A stretch of 64,000 nt of DNA from Micropruina sp. Lineage in GTDB: Bacteria; Actinomycetota; Actinomycetes; Propionibacteriales; Propionibacteriaceae. A program made the position numbers and the translations under genes. Numbering within the stretch: the first letter of the stretch is position 1; every line of letters starts with the position of its first letter. The stretch spans positions 620,001-684,000 of the forward strand of contig JADJVZ010000014.1 in the NCBI GenBank assembly GCA_016716635.1, written 5' to 3'. The notes below the pieces were generated by a model. The model ran no database searches and had not been told where the DNA came from. It was given only the letters and a program-made list of their open reading frames with translations. This document shows positions 59,326 through 64,000 of the stretch, one piece after another.

Positions 59326-60516
59326 ATGACGCTCGCTCCCACCCCTGCAGATCAGTTCACCTTCGGCCTGTGGACCGTCGGCTACAACGGCGCCGATCCG
59401 TTCGGCGGCCCGACACGCGCACCCCTCGATGTCGTCCACGTCGTCGAGAAGCTCCACGAGTACGGCGCCTACGGCTTGACGCTCCACGACGACGACCTTT
59501 TCGCGTTCGGGTCGACTGAGGTCGAGCGGCGCAACCAGATCGATCGGCTCAAGGCAGCTTGCGCTGCGACCGGGATCAAGGTGCCGATGATCACCACGAA
59601 CCTGTTCAGCGCGCCGGTGTTCAAGGACGGCGGCTTCACCTCCAACGACCGCGCCGTGCGGCGCTTCGCCCTGCGCAAGGTGCTGCGCAACATTGACCTG
59701 GCCATCGAGCTGGGCGCCTCCACTTTCGTGATGTGGGGCGGTCGCGAGGGTGCCGAGTACGACGCCGCCAAGGACATCCGCTCGGCGCTCGAGCGCTACC
59801 GCGAGGCCGTGAACCTGCTGAGCCAGTACGTTCTCGACAAGGGCTACGACCTGAAGTTCGCCATCGAGCCCAAGCCGAACGAGCCCCGCGGCGACATCCT
59901 GCTGCCGACCGTCGGCCACGCCCTGGCGTTCATCAACTCCCTCGAACACCCCGAGATGGTGGGCCTCAACCCCGAGGTCGGACACGAGCAGATGGCGGGC
60001 CTCAACTTCGCCGCAGGGATCGCCCAGGCGCTCTACCACGGCAAGTTGTTCCACATCGATCTCAACGGCCAGCGCGGCATCAAGTACGACCAAGACCTCG
60101 TCTTCGGCCACGGCGACCTGCACAACTCCTTCGCCCTCGTCGACCTGCTCGAGAACGGCGGCCCGAATGGCGGCCAGGCCTACACCGGCATGCGGCACTT
60201 CGACTACAAGCCGTCCCGCACCGAGGACGAGAACGGCGTCTGGGATTCCGTCCAGGCGAACATGCGCACCTACCTGCTGCTCAAGGAGCGGGCGAAGGCC
60301 TTCCGCAACGATCCCGAGGTGCAGGCCGCGCTGGCCGAGGCCCGGGTCTCCGAGCTGGCCGAGCCGACCCTCGCTGCCGGTGAGAGCTACGCCGATCTCA
60401 TCGCGGACACCACCGCCTACGAGACCTTCGACAGCGGCGCTTACTTCAACGGCAAGGGGTTCGGCTTCGTCCGCCTGCAGCAGCTGGCGACCGAGCACCT
60501 CCTCGGTGCACGCTGA
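59326..60516 (+). CDS. xylA: Xylose isomerase
   Basis: A 396-residue class I xylose isomerase that converts D-xylose to D-xylulose with two divalent metals. The catalytic histidine is in LTLHDDDLF, the metal ligands in FVMWGGREG, FAIEPKPNEPRGD, NPEVGHEQMAGLN and FHIDLNGQRG, and the C-terminal HFDYKPSRTED has the last aspartates. Length and motif order match actinobacterial enzymes. It is followed three bases later by xylB and is divergent from a ROK repressor. Confidence 0.98.
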   Translation: MTLAPTPADQFTFGLWTVGYNGADPFGGPTRAPLDVVHVVEKLHEYGAYGLTLHDDDLFAFGSTEVERRNQIDRLKAACAATGIKVPMITTNLFSAPVFKDGGFTSNDRAVRRFALRKVLRNIDLAIELGASTFVMWGGREGAEYDAAKDIRSALERYREAVNLLSQYVLDKGYDLKFAIEPKPNEPRGDILLPTVGHALAFINSLEHPEMVGLNPEVGHEQMAGLNFAAGIAQALYHGKLFHIDLNGQRGIKYDQDLVFGHGDLHNSFALVDLLENGGPNGGQAYTGMRHFDYKPSRTEDENGVWDSVQANMRTYLLLKERAKAFRNDPEVQAALAEARVSELAEPTLAAGESYADLIADTTAYETFDSGAYFNGKGFGFVRLQQLATEHLLGAR

Positions 60517-60519
60517 ACC

Positions 60520-61929
60520 ATGGCACGTGTGATCGGGGTCGATTCGTCGACCCAAAGCTGCAAGGTCGTCGTCCGGGACCTCGAAACGGGTGCCCTGCTC
60601 GGTTCCGGACGGGCCTCGCACCCTGACGGCTCCGAGGTTGATCCGGCCCACTGGTGGACGGCCCTGCAGTCGGCGCTTGAGCAGGCAGGCGGCCTCGACG
60701 ATGTCGCGGCCGTCAGCATCGGCGGGCAGCAGCACGGCATGGTCGTCTTGGACGCCGACGGGCGGGTCATCCGTCCGGCGTTGCTCTGGAACGACACCCG
60801 CTCGGCCGCCGAGGCCCTGGACTTGATCGCAGAGGTGGGGGCCGCGGATTTCGTGGCCCGCACCGGGTCGTTGCCCGTGGCCTCGTTCACCGTCACCAAG
60901 CTGCGCTGGCTGCGCGACCACGAACCCACCAACGCGGCACGCGTGGCGGCGGTCTGCCTGCCGCACGACTGGCTCACCTGGCGGCTGCGGGGCTACGGTC
61001 CGGCGGGCGAATCGGCGTTGGGTCCGGTGTTGGACGAGCTCGTCACCGATCGCTCTGACGCCGCGGGCACCGCCTACTGGTCGCCCACGACCGGTGAATA
61101 CGACCGCGATCTCTTGGTGCGGGCGCTCGGCCACGACGCGGTGCTGCCGCGCGTGCTGGGCGCGACGGAGGGCGTTCCGGGGCCTGGCTTCCTCGTCGGA
61201 CCCGGCGCCGGCGACAACGCCGCTGCGGCCCTCGGCTTGGACGCTCGCCCCGGCGACGTGATCGTTTCCCTCGGCACGTCGGGGACGGTGTTCGCTACCA
61301 CGACCACGGCCGTCGGCGATCCGACGGGGACGATCGCCGGGTTCGCGGACGCCACCGGCGCCTACCTGCCGCTGGTCTGCACGCTCAACGCGGCGCGGGT
61401 GCTCGATGCCGCCGCGGGCCTCCTCGGGGTCTCCCACGACGAGTTGGGCCAGCTCGCGATCCAGGCCGAGCCCGGAGCGCAGGGGGCCGTTTTGGTGCCG
61501 TACTTCGAGGGTGAGCGGACTCCCAACCTGCCGTCCGCGAGCGCCTCTCTGTCGGGGCTCACCCTGGCCAGCTTCACCCGGACGAACCTCGCCCGGGCGG
61601 CGATCGAAGGCATGCTGAGCGGCCTGGCCGCAGGACTGGACGCCATTCGCGCGGCCGGTGTCGAGACCACACGTTTGCTGCTCATCGGCGGTGCGGCCGC
61701 GAATCCGGGGGTACAGGCGATTGCTGCCCAGGTGTTCGACCTGCCCGTCGTGGTGCCAGCGCCCGGTGAATACGTGGCCGACGGTGCCGCCCGCCAGGCG
61801 GCCTGGGTACTCACGGGCAATCGTCCGTCCTGGCCGGTTGCTCTCGTCGGTGCCCCGGCGCCAGACACCCGTCCGATCGTTGCCGCGCAATACGCCGCCG
61901 CTGCCCGCGCCTATCGTCCGGAGGCCTGA
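60520..61929 (+). CDS. xylB: Xylulokinase
   Basis: A 469-residue FGGY kinase that phosphorylates D-xylulose. It has the start VIGVDSSTQSCKVVV, SIGGQQHGMVVLD with the catalytic region, LLWNDTRS, the ATP loop SLGTSGTVFATT and LLIGGAAANPGVQAIAAQVF. It is coupled to xylA (ATG three bases after the stop). A hairpin at 61963-62041 follows. Confidence 0.96.
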   Translation: MARVIGVDSSTQSCKVVVRDLETGALLGSGRASHPDGSEVDPAHWWTALQSALEQAGGLDDVAAVSIGGQQHGMVVLDADGRVIRPALLWNDTRSAAEALDLIAEVGAADFVARTGSLPVASFTVTKLRWLRDHEPTNAARVAAVCLPHDWLTWRLRGYGPAGESALGPVLDELVTDRSDAAGTAYWSPTTGEYDRDLLVRALGHDAVLPRVLGATEGVPGPGFLVGPGAGDNAAAALGLDARPGDVIVSLGTSGTVFATTTTAVGDPTGTIAGFADATGAYLPLVCTLNAARVLDAAAGLLGVSHDELGQLAIQAEPGAQGAVLVPYFEGERTPNLPSASASLSGLTLASFTRTNLARAAIEGMLSGLAAGLDAIRAAGVETTRLLLIGGAAANPGVQAIAAQVFDLPVVVPAPGEYVADGAARQAAWVLTGNRPSWPVALVGAPAPDTRPIVAAQYAAAARAYRPEA

Positions 61930-61962
61930 CCACAGGGCCAGCAGTCGCCCCCGACCCTTTCC

Positions 61963-62041
61963 CCACCCCGCCCACGCCCAGTTCCCCGCCCCTTTCTCGA
62001 ACGGGGTGGCGCGAGCGAAGTGGACAGCGTGGGCGAGGTGG
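61963..62041. terminator. Hairpin after xylB
   Basis: CCACCCCGCCCACGC and GCGTGGGCGAGGTGG pair with one mismatch across a 49-base loop that can form a further CCCC/GGGG stem. Probable terminator. Confidence 0.6.
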
Positions 62042-62172
62042 CGAACGACAAGGTTGGCGGTAGCGATGGGCGCTCCACGATGCGTCAAAGGGTGTACCGC
62101 CAGTGACTCCCAGGGGATCCCCTCGGTGACTACCGTCGAGGCGATGGCACCCTCCGACCGAAGGACTCCCCC

Positions 62173-62595
62173 ATGCAACAACAACCGACCCTGCCCACCA
62201 GTAAGGGGCCCGCGGATCGCTTTATCGGCGACGCCTACGTCGACATGATCGTGGCCAACCCAGAGGCGGGATTCAGCGTCGGGATGGTTCATTTCACCCC
62301 GGGTTGTCACAACGCTTGGCACTCCCACGCGGCCGGGCAGATGCTCCATTGCACCGAGGGTCTCGGCGTGGTCGTCACCGAGGACGAGGTCATCGTGCTG
62401 CGTCCGGGCGTCACGGTCTGGACCCCGCCGAACCAGCGGCACTGGCATGGGGCCGTTCCGGACCGGCTCATGTCCCACTTGGCCATGAGCGCCGCCGTCC
62501 CGTTGGCCGAGGGCCAGGAGGCCGTCACCTGGCAAGAACACGTCAGTGACGCCGACTACCTGGCCGCGGCCGCCGCGGCCACCACCGCCCACTAA
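62173..62595 (+). CDS. Cupin-domain protein
   Basis: A 140-residue single cupin. Motif 1 (FTPGCHNAWHSHAAGQMLHCTEG) has the histidines that hold the metal, and motif 2 (PPNQRHWHGAVP) has the late histidine. Related proteins include carboxymuconolactone- or nitrile-linked small cupins of unknown reaction. Translation starts at ATG 62173 after AAGGA. The NmrA-like gene follows 19 bases after the stop, so the two form an operon, probably redox-related. Confidence 0.85.
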   Translation: MQQQPTLPTSKGPADRFIGDAYVDMIVANPEAGFSVGMVHFTPGCHNAWHSHAAGQMLHCTEGLGVVVTEDEVIVLRPGVTVWTPPNQRHWHGAVPDRLMSHLAMSAAVPLAEGQEAVTWQEHVSDADYLAAAAAATTAH

Positions 62596-62614
62596 CCCCA
62601 GGAGCGCATCCAAA

Positions 62615-63397
62615 ATGACTCAGCTCACCATCTTGTCGGTCGGCGCTACCGGCAGTATCGGTTCTCACGTCGTCGCCGAGGCCCTCAAGGCCGGGCACGC
62701 CGTGCGGGCGCTGGTCCGCGACCGGACGCGCGGCGCGAAGCTCCCCCAGGGCGTCGAGCTCGTGGTCGGAGACGTTACCCGTCCGGAGACGCTCGCCGCC
62801 GCCGTCGAGGGGATCGACGCGGTCGTGTTCACGTTGGGGTCGGACGGCGCGGGCGCCTCCGGCGCGCGGACCATCGACTACGGCGGCGTCCGCAACGTGC
62901 TCACTGCGCTGAAAGGCCGCCCGGTTCGGGTCGCCCTTATGACCGCCATCGGGGTCACGAACCGGGAAGGCGACTACAACCGCAGCACCCAGGCCCCGGA
63001 TTGGAAGCGCCGTTCTGAGCGGCTCGTGCGAGCGAGTGGGCTGGACTACACGATCGTCCGACCCGGCTGGTTCGACTACAACGCTGCGGATCAACACCGC
63101 CTCGTGTTGTGGCAGGGCGTCCGGCGCTACACGGACGGCCCGTCGGACGGGGTGGTCGCGCGCCACCAGATCGCTCAGGTGTTGGTCGCGTCGCTCACCA
63201 GCGAGGCCGCTCGACGCAAGACGTTCGAGTTGACCGCAGAAAAGGGACCAGCCCAGACCGACCTCGAACCACTGTTCGCCGGGCTGCCAGCGGACCTCCC
63301 CGGGACGCTTGACGGCTACCTCGACCCGGCGAACATGCCGCTGGCCGGGGAATCGTCGGACGTCCGCCACGATCTCGAGGCGATCACACCGAGCTGA
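62615..63397 (+). CDS. NAD(P)-binding SDR (NmrA-like)
   Basis: A 260-residue atypical SDR. It begins LTILSVGATGSIGSHVVAEAL and continues with VRALVRDRTRGAKLPQGVELVVGDV, the typical NAD(P)H pattern. YTIVRPGWFDYN is the usual central strand. Substrate not known; flavin or quinone reduction fits relatives. ATG 62615 follows AGGAG by about ten bases; an in-frame upstream start overlaps the cupin gene and is rejected. Confidence 0.88.
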   Translation: MTQLTILSVGATGSIGSHVVAEALKAGHAVRALVRDRTRGAKLPQGVELVVGDVTRPETLAAAVEGIDAVVFTLGSDGAGASGARTIDYGGVRNVLTALKGRPVRVALMTAIGVTNREGDYNRSTQAPDWKRRSERLVRASGLDYTIVRPGWFDYNAADQHRLVLWQGVRRYTDGPSDGVVARHQIAQVLVASLTSEAARRKTFELTAEKGPAQTDLEPLFAGLPADLPGTLDGYLDPANMPLAGESSDVRHDLEAITPS

Positions 63398-63405
63398 GCC
63401 CAAGT

Positions 63406-63480
63406 GTCCGCAATCGCGCACTCGTCCCGCAAATCCGGGCTCATACCCTCGATTTTCGAGACGAGTGTGCGGTGTCGGAC
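63406..63480. terminator. Long hairpin between convergent genes
   Basis: Arms 63406-63426 and 63460-63480 pair at 17 of 21 positions, with a small CTCGATTTTCGAG hairpin in the loop. It lies between convergent genes and could terminate both. Confidence 0.7.
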
Positions 63481-63510
63481 AACCAAGCCTGGGGCCCGGC
63501 TCCGAAGGGT

Positions 63511-64000
63511 CTATAACGGTGACAACATCGTGTGGACGGCCAGCAGGTCGGGCACCACGAGGTGCGCGTGGGTCAGTTGATCGTCCGGGACGGTGCCACT
63601 GATCGCCACGACGAGGCCGATGCCCGCGCCGACGGCTGAGGTCACGCCGGCGGGGGCATCTTCGACTGCGAGGCACGCGGACGGGGAAACTCCCAGCAGC
63701 CGCGTGCCAAGAATGTAGGGCTCGGGATCGGGTTTGCCCCGGTCCACGTTGTCGCGGGTCACCACGACGGCGAACCGGTCGAGCAGATCACCCAAGCAGG
63801 TGCGGGCCCAACTCTCCGGGGCTGAGGTGATGAGCGCCAGCGGCACGGACGTGGTTCGCAGCAAATCCTCGGCGCCGGGATACAGCGCAGGACGTGGAAG
63901 GGTCGCCACCAACTCCCACAGCTCGGCCATCATCGAGCCGATATCTTCGCCATCCCAGGGTCCGGGCTGGGTGGCGAAGATATCGTCGGCTCGCCGTCCC
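63511..64000 (-). CDS. HAD-family hydrolase, 5' end beyond the window
   Basis: At least 163 residues of a subfamily IA HAD phosphatase; the frame stays open to the window edge. Motif II is LALITSAP (serine), motif III the lysine in RGKPDPEPYILG and motif IV ACLAVEDAPAGVTSAVGAG, as in beta-phosphoglucomutase-like or sugar phosphatases. The N-terminal DxD nucleophile motif must lie to the right of the window. An internal ATG at 63933 would give a 140-residue protein without the nucleophile and is not the real start. Confidence 0.85.
   Translation of the reverse strand, partial: GRRADDIFATQPGPWDGEDIGSMMAELWELVATLPRPALYPGAEDLLRTTSVPLALITSAPESWARTCLGDLLDRFAVVVTRDNVDRGKPDPEPYILGTRLLGVSPSACLAVEDAPAGVTSAVGAGIGLVVAISGTVPDDQLTHAHLVVPDLLAVHTMLSPL

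Overview
The window is high-GC DNA from an actinobacterium, most likely a member of the Propionibacteriaceae or a near relative. The evidence is the dnaX-ybaB-recR gene order with a small SRP RNA gene beside dnaX, xylose isomerase, ROK and ABC genes of actinobacterial type, twin-arginine signal peptides, a class F-like sortase, and promoters that place the start codon at the expected transcription start (leaderless). The species cannot be named from the sequence alone.

Layout. 0-3.7 kb: replication and repair operon (dnaX, ybaB, recR, minus strand) and the SRP RNA. 3.9-6.9 kb: a sortase and its probable surface substrate, then tRNA-Ser(GGA) with a clear terminator. 6.9-8.5 kb: a hipBA toxin-antitoxin pair with three evenly spaced operators. 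8.7-10.4 kb: a small cassette of a DUF6448-like protein with a nickel-SOD-like leader, an S26 peptidase and a Crp/Fnr regulator, with a matching TTGA-N6-TCAA site. 10.4-21.7 kb: accessory region with two copies of a non-coding repeat, a two-component system with an AfuA/FbpA-type ABC transporter, a Fic protein, a Tat-exported protein beside an internally deleted copy, and an AbiE locus with a truncated toxin. 21.8-27.2 kb: a UvrA paralogue, two alpha/beta hydrolases, a tiny membrane protein and a DinB protein.

27.2-61.9 kb is almost entirely sugar catabolism. (1) A ribose-type ABC transporter with Gfo/Idh/MocA dehydrogenase and a sugar isomerase/epimerase lies divergent from a ROK repressor and a ThuA protein, which suggests oxidised-sugar metabolism. 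(2) A second, AraF-like ABC transporter with a mutarotase, a GntR-FCD regulator, an SDR, a GH88/GH105-type unsaturated uronidase, an MBL hydrolase, a crotonase, a class III CoA-transferase, KDG kinase, KDPG aldolase and a separate DapA-family gene form a probable uronate regulon. Four of its promoters share an AT-rich GTATTA-type element. (3) A 1110-residue DUF5107-TPR protein lies divergent from an AraC regulator. (4) xylA-xylB lie divergent from a ROK repressor. Between these are a membrane-anchored molybdenum oxidoreductase, a secreted agmatine deiminase-like lipoprotein and two NmrA-type NAD(P)-binding proteins. The window ends inside a HAD phosphatase gene.

Many 3' ends carry long, almost perfect hairpins, each of different sequence. 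The best candidate for an undescribed system is the DUF6448-like protein/S26 peptidase/Crp-Fnr cassette. The most informative regulatory finding is the shared promoter element of the uronate genes.
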